In this document: positions 35,668 through 45,812 of the stretch, in pieces
How positions within the stretch are numbered: position 1 is the stretch's first letter
Layout of the letters: the number at the start of each line of letters is the position of its first letter
Origin: Alviniconcha marisindica
Lineage: Eukaryota > Mollusca > Gastropoda > Provannidae
DNA length: 64,000 bases
Assembly (NCBI GenBank): GCA_018857735.1
Contig: JABMCL010001339.1
Span: forward strand, 53,501-117,500
Direction: 5' to 3'
The notes under the pieces: model-generated
Told to the model about the DNA's origin: nothing
The model's database searches: none
What the model saw: only the letters and a program-made list of their open reading frames with translations
Program-made: the position numbers and the translations under genes

Positions 35668-35925
35668 CTGATATGAGCATCATAGTTGACTGGGCGTAAA
35701 TAAACAAGTTAATTTTCTGTAAACTTATATAACCTTGTAAGGTAGGCCAGTGCTATGGAAAAATACTGCCTGTTGAGTAGCGTCCCTTCTGTAAAAAAAA
35801 TACTGCATGTTGTATAAAACTTCTCAACTAACTAAAAGCTAAGCAGATTAAATTTCATTTCTGTCATCGTTTGTCGGTGTATAATCAGTCTGTCTGTTGC
35901 TTCAGAAATGTGTTTTCACTCTCAG
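35668..35925. repeat. SINE-tail-like motif and dispersed repeat 'B', copy 2
   Basis: TATGAGCATCATAGTTGACT followed by GGGCGTAAA at 35670-35702 is the fullest form of a motif also seen near 4230, 4540, 22315 and 24070. Directly after it, 35712-35925 matches 11935-12130. Confidence 0.6.
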
Positions 35926-35982
35926 TCGCTTGTTGCTGAAATCACGTATGTGGTTTCCCGTATCAACAGTTCATAAATCATA

Positions 35983-35983
<1 letters not shown>

Positions 35984-36073
<90 letters not shown>
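35984..36073 (+). repeat. (CA)n microsatellite
   Basis: About 44 uninterrupted CA units. Confidence 0.97.
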
Positions 36074-36077
<4 letters not shown>

Positions 36078-36672
36078 GATCTCGAATGGGAAGGGTCACT
36101 GACGGTCCAGCAATGCTTCTTACATTAAATTTTCTATGAAAAACATGTTGTTGGACATAAGCAGAACTAATTATGCCCAGAGGTTCACCCGTAAAAACAA
36201 AGTAGGCCTGTCGTTTTTCACAGTCGGTGAAGCTCATGCTTAGAATCCGACAATGTACGGAACACGACTACAAACTTTGACTCATTGAAACTGACAGGGC
36301 TGTTATCATGTGGTGTCTGATCATTTTCGAGTTGTCATGCGCTTTGCATTGTTGGTAAAACGGGGGACTTTCCCGATCTATGAAAGTAGCTGTAGCAAGT
36401 AGCTGTTTCTGAGGCTACTGACGACTCGTGCGTATGGAAGGAGAGTCGGACTTACGGACACTTTAGTAAATCGAGATATGGGGCTATCCGCCTTGACTTT
36501 ATTTATATGGGTCAAGAAAGACAGAAAAAAAGAAAAACGGTAAACTGTCTTATTTTGTCTTTCTGCAGCGTTGTGTGTTTTTGTTTGTTTTGTTTAACTC
36601 CTGATGAAGACATATTTGCTAAAACGTCGTAGCGTCTTTTTTTGTTTTTTGTTTTTTGGGGTATGTTTTTAC

Positions 36673-36674
<2 letters not shown>
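36074..36674. other. Intergenic, nothing recognised
   Basis: CpG-containing sequence with no identifiable coding segment. A 'cctgatgaagacatatttgctaaaacgtcg' type segment at ~36600 resembles the ends of other invertebrate repeats, but there is no partner in the window. Confidence 0.35.

Positions 36675-36725
<51 letters not shown>
36675..36725 (+). repeat. (GT)n microsatellite
   Basis: About 25 GT units, followed by T- and G-rich sequence. Confidence 0.97.
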
Positions 36726-36728
<3 letters not shown>

Positions 36729-37499
36729 GGGGGGTATTTTTGTTGTTCGTTTTTCTTTTAGTTTTGTTTTTGTTTTTTGTACATGTGTCCTGCTGTCGTT
36801 TTTGGTGAGTGTTTGCCTTGTTCTTTACTGCGAGTGCTTTACGTTTTCTCCTAAAACTGAGTGCTGGTTTTGATCTTGTTTTTTTCACACATTTAACTAA
36901 TTCATTACTCCTTTGATTGTCACATTATGGTTGTTTCTTTCCAAAATGCCTTTAGCTCCACACTAAGTTGCGTGCTGATGTAATGATTTGTTTACTCGAT
37001 TTCTCTACTGTTCAAAATAGATACATTACGTGCCACGTTTGTCATATATTCCTGTCTTTTCACGTGTTGGTAGCTTAATTCTTTTCAATCTGCAGCTCTA
37101 AGCTAATGTTTAAATTTTTATGGCTTGATTTCTATGGTGTTGAAAAAAGATACAATAAAAGCCAACTTAGCTATCGTCATCTGTGATTTGGTTGTTTGTG
37201 TTTAAGTGTGTGAGTTTAAGTTGAAGGAAAACTGTTTGGCATTAAAACAAACTACCGCAAAAACGAACCATGCAGGCAATCAAGTATGCATGGGCATGCA
37301 CATACGAATGCGCACACACACACAGTGACACATTAAAGAGATGGAGAGAGAGGAGAAAGCTGCAGCACGGTTGCCGTTATTGCATTATTGCCATTGTGTA
37401 TAACCTGCAAAGGAAAATATGAACAAAACATTTGAAGCCATCAAAAATGTGAGCTTCACTTAAACTGCTGCGTCTGGAGCAATTAATGATGATGATGAT
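36726..37499. other. Intergenic, nothing recognised
   Basis: T-rich on the left, otherwise ordinary. An ATGATGATGATG run near 37488 marks the left border of a SINE copy. Confidence 0.35.
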
Positions 37500-37935
37500 C
37501 TCCGCTCTCGAGCAGACTCACTGCATGTGATTCTACACGAGTGACTAGCTTTTTATAGCGCGTTTTTGAATATCCACCGAAGTGGTGTACTTACAGCGCT
37601 GGCATGGCTGGTGCCACATGAAACTGCTGCTGTCTCGGCGCAAGTTCTGTGTACACCATACAACCATGCACCATGTCACTTCATGCAAAGCCACATACGT
37701 CATAAGGTGTATGCGTGTTTAGCTGTAACCTGCCACCTGCACTTTTGGCAAAATGACCGGGATCTTTTACGTACTACTGCGGTAACACGGGGGTGGAACG
37801 GATACCGAAATAAGAGTCAGCACAGACAGTTGACTCTGGAGAAGAAAATTCTCCCGCCGCTCCTGCAGGGATTCGAACCCGCGACCTTTCAATCACGAGT
37901 CCGGCGCTCTAACCACTGAGCTATCCCGCTCCCCA
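37500..37935 (-). mobile_element. tRNA-headed SINE family S1, best copy
   Basis: In minus orientation the head (from 37935 down to ~37860) carries an A box TAGCTCAGTGGTTAGAGCG and a B box GGGTTCGAATCCC, the internal RNA polymerase III promoter of a tRNA. The ~360-bp body has ACCTGCCACCTGCACTTTTG and GGTAACACGGGGGTGGAACG on the plus strand, and ends near ATGATGATG repeats. CpGs are well kept, so it is younger than, or under different methylation from, the two intragenic copies. Confidence 0.85.
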
Positions 37936-38001
37936 AAAGAAACAACTGCAAAATTCTCATCATCTTCAGTCTCATTTCCCTGATTGCCCTGATATGCGAC
38001 T

Positions 38002-38083
<82 letters not shown>

Positions 38084-38140
38084 CGCGTGCGTGCGTGCGT
38101 GTGCGGCAAGTCTGTGTGTGTGTGCGTGCGTGTGTGCATG
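38002..38140 (+). repeat. (GT)n(GC)n(GTGC)n microsatellite
   Basis: About 37 GT units pass into CGCGCGCG, then GTGCGTGC repeats. This is alternating purine-pyrimidine DNA with high Z-DNA potential. Confidence 0.95.
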
Positions 38141-38998
38141 CATTCATGTTGTATGCATTGAATTTTGACAAATATGTATTTGTAGAGAACGTGTAAGCGC
38201 TTAAGGCCTGTGCGGGTTTGGCGCTCAAAGTATTCATTATTATTAATGTCCGGGATCCATCAGTTCTGAACGCAAAGTTGGACGAAAACAATAACAAACA
38301 AACAAACAAACAAACAAAAAAGCCTAAGTCGAGCTACTTTCTGCAATGTTTGATATATCCATCGCTGACGAATAAGCTGGCTAGAGACCTAAGGGTTTTC
38401 TAACTGCACTTTGGAGTGAAGTATTGTACTACTGCACACAGGCAATTTTAACCACATTGATTTATTTCAGCCACATGGACATCTTCAAGGCCCACGAGGG
38501 TCACATTAATCGATTAAAGATTGTCAAAACAATAATTTGAGAAATTGTGACTGTATCAGTTCGTACTTGCATATTTTTCTTCTTTCCGGTGTTCGACTTT
38601 TTTTGAACGCCCAAATAAACAAATGTATACAGAAACAAACAAACAAAACAGTAAATTTAGTATATTTTATATTTAAATTTAATATGAACTTATACACGTA
38701 GAACTTTCTTACCTTTGCACATTTGATACAGTGGATGCCATTAACAACATCTGTAGTATGTATTAAGAACGTAAGACACGTGTTGACTAACGCAATCAAT
38801 GTGTGCATATTTTCACTTGTTATTTTGTTCTGAGCACAGACAATGAAAAGAATAGCATTTTTTTCTCTCAATAACTTGAAATACAGGCGTTTCTAAATGT
38901 ATTTCACACTTACAAAAACGAAGCTTAAGATTTTTGTATCGGGGAACAAACAAATAAACATTTTTTAAATTATTTTTTAAACAAGCGCCTGTCCTGGC
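38141..38998. other. Intergenic, nothing recognised
   Basis: A retroelement-like tail with ATTATTATTA lies at 38190-38247 and an AAACAAAC run near 38297. No coding signal otherwise. Confidence 0.4.
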
Positions 38999-38999
38999 A

Positions 39000-39250
39000 T
39001 GACGATTTCCGGAAATAACAGGGGAGATAATCCGGAAGTAGGACATCATTTCAGATACGGACTACTGGCATATATAGGTCCATGATTTCAGAATGGAGGC
39101 GGCAGTCGAAAAGCGCTGGTCTGTGACAGTATCAGACCTTCAGGCATGGACCTATACTATACTGGACTGCCAGATGCACGCTATGCGCTAGAAACACTTT
39201 TTTCTTCTTTTCCCCCCCGCGTACTACGGTCTTTTGGGCGGGGCCACATG
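39000..39250 (+). promoter_or_regulatory. Candidate CpG-rich promoter
   Basis: ETS-type sites lie at 39007-39016 (TTCCGGAAAT) and 39032-39040 (CCGGAAGTA), a TATATA box at 39071-39076, and a GC box GGGCGGGGCC at 39236-39245. The whole stretch is rich in CpG compared with the left half of the window. An imperfect TATAGGTCCATG / CATGGACCTATA inverted repeat brackets 39073-39156. The combination suggests a promoter of a gene on the + strand; function is inferred. Confidence 0.45.
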
Positions 39251-39394
39251 CGGTGTCTCTGTTTGGAATGGCGGACTGACTGTATCGACAGCGAGCGTTC
39301 ATTATTTACACCGTGTTCTTGATTAAGAAGAAGAAATGCAAAAAAAAATCCAAAAATAATTCATCGGTAGCCTCTGTAGCGTCAGTAGCGCTTC

Positions 39395-39548
39395 ATGGCT
39401 TACCAGAAGCAGATCACTGCGAGCAGAGGATCGAATACAGAACCAGGAATAGCGAAGCCAGTTGCTCTATTCCATCACTCGCATCGGACTGTGGATAGCA
39501 GTCGACAGTCTTCTCCAGGTATCTCACCTAAAGATTGCTTCAAATATG
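39395..39548 (+). CDS. Candidate first coding exon, unknown protein
   Basis: An ATG at 39395 opens a frame of 51 codons plus one base that stops only after a consensus donor (TATG|GTAAGT, donor at 39549). The peptide starts MAYQKQITASRGSNTEPG, has KPVALFHHSHRTVDSSRQ, and ends SPGISPKDCFKYG. It is hydrophilic with no signal peptide. I do not recognise the family. Support comes from the open frame, the donor, the CpG-rich context and the promoter-like sites upstream. No downstream exon is identified, so it could continue to the right through a long intron. An overlapping ATG frame at 39313 is an alternative. Confidence 0.35.
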
Positions 39549-40370
39549 GTAAGTTCTGAAGGGTCGATAATTTCTCGTATAAACTTATATCTCGATAGAT
39601 CGACAGCTCTATGTTGTGTGTCAGCGTGAAGCGAAATGTCTATCAGGACATTAGACATCAGGAGGGTAGTGTAAACAACAAAAACACTACACCCTGTTTA
39701 CATGCACTTCAGCAGCGAGTGTGTACTGTTGATTAATACAATATTTACAGAATTTGTTCAGATTTTGAGGTGATACACTGTTAGAAAATAATGACTTGAA
39801 ATTCAGAAATCACCCAGAAATAGATCTAAGGATAGAACTAGGATAGTGTGCAACTAACTCTAACTCATGTAAGTAAGCAGAATAATCTGCCAGAGAAATC
39901 TGCTTAAGCAGACCAAAACAAACATAATAACAACATATAATGTAGAATTTATTGGAGATGGGTGTAAAGAGTCACGAGGCCTGACTGAAAAGTGAGTTTT
40001 ATCACATTTGTCTTTCAGTATGCTTATGCGCCATTGACGTTAGATCTAGATCTAGTTTCAGAGTAACACCGTGCAGGCTTCCTCAGTGCTGATGTCGGCA
40101 AAACAGTATTACTGATCGTGTACTGAAATCTCACTTTTTACAGACTATACTAAAACTCAGTTTTGTTGCAAATTTTGGATTTTTTTCTTTAAAAATGAAG
40201 CCGTTTTATTGATTTAAATGATATTAGTGACTCAAAATGTCATTTTTAAAATGTCCGAGGAATATTCCGACCGCCTCCTTGGATATTACCGAAGATTTTC
40301 ATATTTTACACAATGCCTACATATGCATTTCTTATTCCATCCTTAAAGCAAAAACAAAGAACTGGCTCCC

Positions 40371-40372
<2 letters not shown>

Positions 40373-40453
<81 letters not shown>
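40373..40453 (+). repeat. (CA)n microsatellite
   Basis: About 40 CA units with a single CG interruption. Confidence 0.97.
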
Positions 40454-40499
40454 TGACCAGCAACAACTACATACAAAAAGCAACTGGGCACGTCACATC

Positions 40500-40640
40500 T
40501 CTGGCTCAGACGCTCCTTTCGTGTGCGAAATTCCGACCGCTTCGAGTAATAATTTTTTGTTGTTGTTGTTGCTGACATTGGACTGGCTGTGGGGACGCTT
40601 CAGAGCTGCATGTACCCCACAAACAGTGCTTGACCGACAT
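40500..40640 (-). pseudogene. Relic of a THAP-like 'VKHCLWG' gene start
   Basis: On the minus strand an ATG at 40640-40638 starts MSVKHCLWGTCSSE. I associate this opening with multicopy invertebrate proteins of the 'M-x-VKHCxWGxC' type, whose N-terminal domain resembles a C2CH zinc finger. In an adjacent frame the same DNA gives KRPHSQSNVSN, close to a later motif of that domain (GRPHxQLNVSKI), so an internal deletion may have fused the two. The frame then runs into poly-Gln and stops. Clearly not functional. Confidence 0.35.
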
Positions 40641-41257
40641 TTCTAATGCTTTTTCAGCTTCTTTTACCAGTATCTGGCCATCTTTCCCACGGTTTTAGTG
40701 TACCCCCAACAAAGCGTGCCTACTCTGCGCTTCACCCGCAGGCACTTACAAAGTGCAGTCCCTTGGATTTCCGAAGATCGTCTATTGTCGGACAGCTTTG
40801 TGACGTCTGTCTGCACGAAAACTAGTTCTATTCTACAAAATCACAGGCTATTTGAATTTTAGTTTTCAACCATTTGTCTTTTATTTATCGGGAGACAGAA
40901 GGATTTATGCCATAGTTACCGATAGTTTGCATCTCAGGTCATTTGTTTTGGTCGGTATTATCAATAGTCCATTGACCTCTAGCTCAGTGGTCGTGACCCA
41001 ATGTAGACCTAGGCCGATTCCATCTTTGAGATCCCACTGCCAGTTTGTAAATATTAGATCTATGATGAGTCTGGGGTGATTTTTAGAGAAAATGTAAGCT
41101 ACTGTTATAATCTTTTTAGTAGGCCTATATTAGTTTGAAGTGTGAGCGACAAAACGAATTATTTTAGTTTTTTCTTTTTTTTCTTTTTTCTTTTTTTACT
41201 ACAGATGGTTCACTGCTTGGGGAAATAAAGTATGGTGAACGGTTTGGGCTATTTTGT

Positions 41258-41288
<31 letters not shown>

Positions 41289-41535
41289 TAGAGCATCTTG
41301 GACGAGGGAAAGGGACTTGAAGCAGCTTTCCAGAGGGTTTCATGGCATAAATCGTGCTCTTAATATTTTTATTTTTTTTAACGCAACGCCTTTCAAGACA
41401 AAACAAATGCAAAAACAAGAAAATTAAATATTCCTCATTTTGTATCCAAGACAACCTGTTTTGTTGGTTTTGTTTTTGTCTTTTCCTTCTTCTTTCTATG
41501 ATGGACCACCAGTACTGCGGGTTTGGTTACACAAC
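40641..41535. other. Intergenic, nothing firm
   Basis: A frame without ATG is open on the + strand from about 40661 to 40860 (FFYQYLAIFPTVLVYPQ...) with a possible TTTTTCAG acceptor, but there is no family match and no donor. A short CA run lies at 41260-41283. Confidence 0.35.
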
Positions 41536-43130
41536 ATGTCTACCTTGCCTTTGGATGTGAAAGTACTCAGGCACGCACAGCAGCTTCAACATCTGCTTAG
41601 GAAACTTTCATCTGTTGACATCGTCGCAAGCGAAGCAAAGTACACAAAAAGTGTCTTTCTGCATTCTTCACGCGCCAGCCTAAACCTGTGCTTGATAAAT
41701 GCGACGATGAAAACAGACACGTAGGTGCTATTGTGTTTTCTGAACTATAGTTACTTACATTTTAAAGATTTCAGAGGTCAGATAGAATGTGTCAGCATGC
41801 CATACTTTGGCCAGCTGTTCCCAGCTTTTCCCACCTGAAGGATGCGGGGCGAACAGAAGTTTATGTGCACACCTCACGGTTGCGTGAGAAAATCTTAACA
41901 GCTGGGTCTCAACACATCATGACAAAGAAGTGGTTCTTGTGTTTAATTGAGACATTGGAGAAGCCTTGAATATTGCATGCAGTACATAATCTGATATGCT
42001 TCAATTGTTCCGGCTAATCTCGAAAACGTTCCAATCATAATAATAATAATTAAAAATAAATAAAATAAAGGTGGATCAGTTCCACATTAATAATTAAGTT
42101 TAATACTGGGACTGTATGTGACAAAGCAATCAGAAGCCAATCAATTATCATCAAATAAGGCTACGCTGTTAATTTCGCAATCGATTGCCTTCCATAGTAC
42201 GAAGTTACCATCATTTCAGAGACACAAAAGAGACAAGAAACTTCCCTTCCCATTTTTGTGGGCTTAAAAACCCATGCTGAAACCAGAAAGAGATGACTTG
42301 TTGGTGCCATCCTCAATTTGGGGGTATTCGTCTGAGCATTTCCTACTCAGGTGCTCACAATTTCAACCTGAAGCAGCACACACAAATTAGGTGGAAATTT
42401 TGACCAGAGCTTTGCTGTTTCAACAAACATGCTAAAAAGATTTCAGAACAGCTGTGGTCGACAACATAGACAACACCCCCCCTCCACAACCGCAAATGAC
42501 ATTTCACGGTACAAATGTGTCAGCTTGGCATGTTGAGATGGCCGGGAGAGTGGTTGAATGGTTCTGGGTGGCCAAGTCCAATCACGACTGCTGGAACAGT
42601 GTTGCAGAATCTTTTGTGAAAGCATCTTATCTTGCGAGGATAAGATATGCCCACCAGGTTACAGCTGTAGCGCTGCATATTCTGCAGGACAGTGCCTTCC
42701 TTTCTTATGTGGAGTTTGAACCTGATTATGCTGTCAACTCGGAAAAGCGACAAACACAGTTCTTGTTCTTGATTTCCAGCTCTGTGTGCTTCGGCTTGTG
42801 CGTTGAGTTCGTTGTGGTGACTACCCTCCGTGAAATGTACCACTAAAGATATGCCCTGACGTTTTGCTTTGGACCATGTGAACTATGAGATGTCAAACTT
42901 TCAGCTCGCTCAGCTTCTGCCGTGGAGCATTTGTTGTGTGGAAAACAAAATAGAGGAAAAGGCGTGGCGACCTTTGTGGACTATCTTGATTCGACCGGAT
43001 TGGCTGTACTTGCAAACAAGTGTGCAGAGGAAGCTGCAACTGCTTCAAGGCAGCTTGCTGTGCGCAGCCCTGTGCGTATGCCGTGAGAACTGTCACCGCG
43101 ATTAGGCAGGGTTTCTTGACCGGAAAGGGG
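41536..43130 (+). pseudogene. Decayed 'HEEAD/TGCD' family gene, N-terminal half and Cys-rich end
   Basis: Segments on the + strand, across frames and in family order: LRHAQQLQHLLRKLSSVDIV then EAKYTKS (~41565-41660), VHTSRLREKIL (~41865-41900), a PFPFLWA / KTHAETRKR / ILNLGV block read in shifting frames (~42240-42320), TAVVDNIDNTPPPQPQMTFHG (~42445-42510; family consensus VDNIDHNPSST-SFHGTGI), SFVKASYLARIRYAHQVTA (~42610-42670), LDHVNYEM (~42870), and a cysteine cluster GCTCKQVCRGSCNCFKAACC (~43003-43065). The module between FHG and the Cys cluster is shortened. It has multiple frameshifts and stops. Together with the 20.57-21.69 kb relic it covers almost the whole family architecture. Confidence 0.75.
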
Positions 43131-43199
43131 CAGCTCCACTAATGAAGTAATCGTTTTTAATATTGCGTACAACTAATTGGCAGTTTACATTATTTGTCA

Positions 43200-43794
43200 G
43201 TCTGAACCTTTCAAAAAGCAGTACCCACCTAATTTTTTAACCTTACACGACTTAGAAGTCCATTTGACTGTAATATGCTTCTTAAATAGGAAAAAGTGCT
43301 GTACATTTGTAGGTGACTCCTTAATCCCTGTTGTGAAGCAAAGACCATCACTTAGTTTCTGTTCAGAAGGTTCTAGGAAATGTGGCCTACACATTTTGAA
43401 TGTTATTGATCAGAGGATTTACTGCCGTGTTGTCCTTTTATCTTACGGCTTCTTCCTTCTTTGCAGTTTGAATAATGACTGAATTAGATCGTCACAAAAC
43501 GCAAAAACTAAATTAAATAGCCTTACTGTGATTTACTGCACAGCACTGCAAAATATCAAAGTAGGACCTTTCTCTCTGAACAACACAGTCCCGATGTTTG
43601 ATTTTTAATTTTTTTATTTAATTTTTTGAACTCTATAATGTGTAACAAAATTAATCCGACGCCAATTTCTGTCTTTGTACACAACCTGTTACTCTTTGCG
43701 GTAGCAAAGGGGCACACTCACAGGGCGATCCAGATACCTGATAAAAAGGTGGAAATGGTCCATTCGTATAAATACCGCGTGACTTAAAAAAAAA
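43200..43794. other. Intergenic, nothing recognised
   Basis: The + frame at 43177-43482 is open for 101 codons but has no family resemblance. The rest is AT-rich. Confidence 0.35.
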
Positions 43795-43988
43795 AAAGTT
43801 TTAAATTAAATAGAATTGAAGAGCTTCTATAATAACACCGAATTTCAAACCCGAGCTCTGAACTCGCCCTAGTTCTTTCAATATCGACCATGAAATATCG
43901 AAATTTTCACCTGTACTCAAAAGAACTGCGACTTCCGGTTCGATTTAGGATTTCCTGCTTGTTACGTCACTTGTGTATCACTTGAAAC
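43795..43988 (+). promoter_or_regulatory. Duplicated promoter/5' region of a P2X7-tail-like exon
   Basis: It contains an ETS-like ACTTCCGGTT at 43931-43940 and a CRE-like TTACGTCAC at 43962-43970, 20-60 bases before the ATG. The same region is present in inverted orientation at 45607-45812, with TGACGTAAC and most flanking sequence conserved. Confidence 0.5.
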
Positions 43989-44203
43989 ATGGCGAGCGAA
44001 GACGACCACCTCCACTTATCTTGCGAAAGCAGCGACTTTGAAGAAAATAAAACACTACCAGAAAATTCTAGTAAACAATATGGCCTACAGCCGTATCAGT
44101 TTGAATCATATACAGCAGAAAACGAATCTTCTGACAATAGCAGTGATCAGGAAGAGATGCCGGTGGACTGCGAACATCGCAGTCGCTTGCATTGTATCGA
44201 GTG
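43989..44203 (+). CDS. First exon of a P2X7-tail-like gene (copy 1)
   Basis: ATG at 43989 opens MASEDDHLHLSCESSDFEEN, followed by a PYQFES box, an acidic Ser/Asn-rich linker, and VDCEHRSRLHCIEW, ending at GAGTG|GTGGGC. Many invertebrate genes predicted as 'P2X purinoceptor 7-like' start this way: a short acidic leader, a PYxFEP box, then W-C and a Cys-rich 'ballast' domain like the P2X7 cytosolic tail. Those proteins lack the channel part. Here the Cys-rich domain would be in a later exon that I cannot find. The GTGGGC donor is weaker than the GTGAGC of the inverted copy. It could be a live gene with distant exons or a pseudogene. Confidence 0.5.
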
Positions 44204-45419
44204 GTGGGCATTTTTGCTTGTTTTTTACCAAATTTCCCCCCCCACTCAGGGACATTTTAAACGCCATTTTGTGCCACAAATATCATCCCAATTACTTAAA
44301 CAGGGTCATATCTAGCGAATAAAGTCAGCATTTGGAAATGGGCAAGTATACAATAGTTTTCTGGCTTTTTTGCCGACATCGGCACTTGGGAAGCGTGCAC
44401 GGTTAGTCGGAGGAAACTAGATCCAGATCTAATGTTTGAAAGAAGTATACGCACAATTAGGGACAAAAATATGGAATAGAACTCACTTTTTGTTGAAATT
44501 GTTGTGTTTATGCGCTTCCTATGACCCTGTTTGGATGATTCTGATGATATTCGTGACCAGCAATGGCGTATTAAGTGTCCCAGGAATTTCCGACCGCCTC
44601 CTTGGATATTATTACCCACTCAGTCTCGACCATCATCACCTTTTTCCTCTCATCACAATCACATCTGCATGCCAACATGAACTGAGGCTGTTGCTTTTCG
44701 TGTGTGTGTGCGGGGCAGGAGGAGGGGAGTATATATTGTCACTTGTGACATTGTCCTTGGCTGAATCCTGCATTTGTATGGGTAAACAAGCATTCGGGTT
44801 ACATACAATAAAAAAAATCTTTTTATTTTTTATTTTTAAATCACGAGAAAGCAAGATATAATTTCTACAAATTCTGCATTTTTTAGTTCTTTTTCAAACA
44901 TTTATAATACTTAGCAAAGCTTGATTTATTCAAGGTTTGCATGATTCATTTCATATTTCACTGATTCATTTACTTTCACATGTGATGTTTACATGAGCTA
45001 TATATGAGCAACCCACACGCACTGATTAATTAGCAGTCTTGATGTAGCACATTTGGTCACTCTTGTTTGGGTGCCGACATGATAACTGACTTCAGTTTTT
45101 TGGTTCAATCTGTTGAGTCTGAAGCTCCACTGGAATGGCGAGAAGCAGGACCTGGCATGAAGGTGATCAAATGCAGGATTTTGGATTTGTGATAATGTGT
45201 AGCTGGAGAAGAAGGCTATTCAGCCTAATACCTAAAGCTGGATAGTTGTCGCGGAGTTCTCTGTGGTGCACCATGGAAGCTGTACTTTCCCAAGATCTCC
45301 GCAGATGTCTTCAAAGTTGAAGTATGCAACACAAACTGGTGGAAGCTCTCTGTCAGACTGAAACATAGAGTCAAAACTGATGTGTAAACAACATTATTCA
45401 TAAGTAAACAACAACAAAA
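44204..45419. other. Spacer between inverted exon copies
   Basis: No complete gene. A segment at 44571-44612 (TTTCCGACCGCCTCCTTGG context) matches 40250-40292. On the minus strand, 45357-45233 follows a TATGTTTCAG acceptor and is open to a stop, so it could be a second exon of the minus-strand copy, but I do not recognise the peptide. Confidence 0.4.
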
Positions 45420-45427
45420 ATGCTCAC

Positions 45428-45606
45428 CACTCGATACAATCCAAATGACTGCCATGTTCGCAATCCACCTGCGTCTCTTCCTGACATGGGTCAAACTGAT
45501 ACGGCTTATGGCCATATTGTTTACTTGCATTTTCTGGTAGTGTTTTATCTTCTTCAAAGTCGCTGCTTTCGCAAGGTAAGTGCAGGTGATCGTCTTCGCT
45601 CGCCAT
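45428..45606 (-). CDS. First exon of a P2X7-tail-like gene (inverted copy)
   Basis: On the minus strand ATG at 45606 opens MASEDDHLHLPCESSDFEED, then a PYQFDP box and VDCEHGSHLDCIEW, ending at GAGTG|GTGAGC. It is nearly identical in layout to 43989-44203 but ~12 codons shorter in the acidic linker. The matching 5' flank extends ~200 bp (to 45812). The two copies are head-outward: plus copy at left, minus copy at right, so they transcribe toward each other across a ~1.2-kb spacer. Confidence 0.5.
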
Positions 45607-45812
45607 GTTTCAATTGATACACAAGTGACGTAACAAGCCGGGAAATCCTAAATTGAACCGCAAGTTGCATTTTTCTTGATTACAGGTGAAAACTTCAATA
45701 TTTCATGGCCGATATTGAGAGAACTAGGGCGAGTTCAGAGCTCAGGTTTGAAATTCGGTATTATTAGAGGTAGCTCTTCAATTCTATTTAATAATAATAA
45801 AAGATTTAAAAA
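45607..45812 (-). promoter_or_regulatory. Inverted copy of the P2X7-tail-like promoter
   Basis: Reverse complement of 43795-43988 with scattered changes. The CRE-like box is kept (plus-strand AAGTGACGTAAC at ~45624), while the ETS-like box reads TTGCGGTTC on the minus strand and so has lost its core. Homology ends in a poly-A region near 45815. Confidence 0.5.

Noticed and set aside
37860..37935. Functional tRNA gene on the minus strand
   Set aside because: The A and B boxes belong to the head of a ~435-bp SINE that is present twice more in the window.
43003..43065. Metallothionein-like Cys cluster as an independent small gene
   Set aside because: The cluster is preceded by other modules of the same uncharacterised family and recurs in the 63-kb relic, so it is the family C-terminus.
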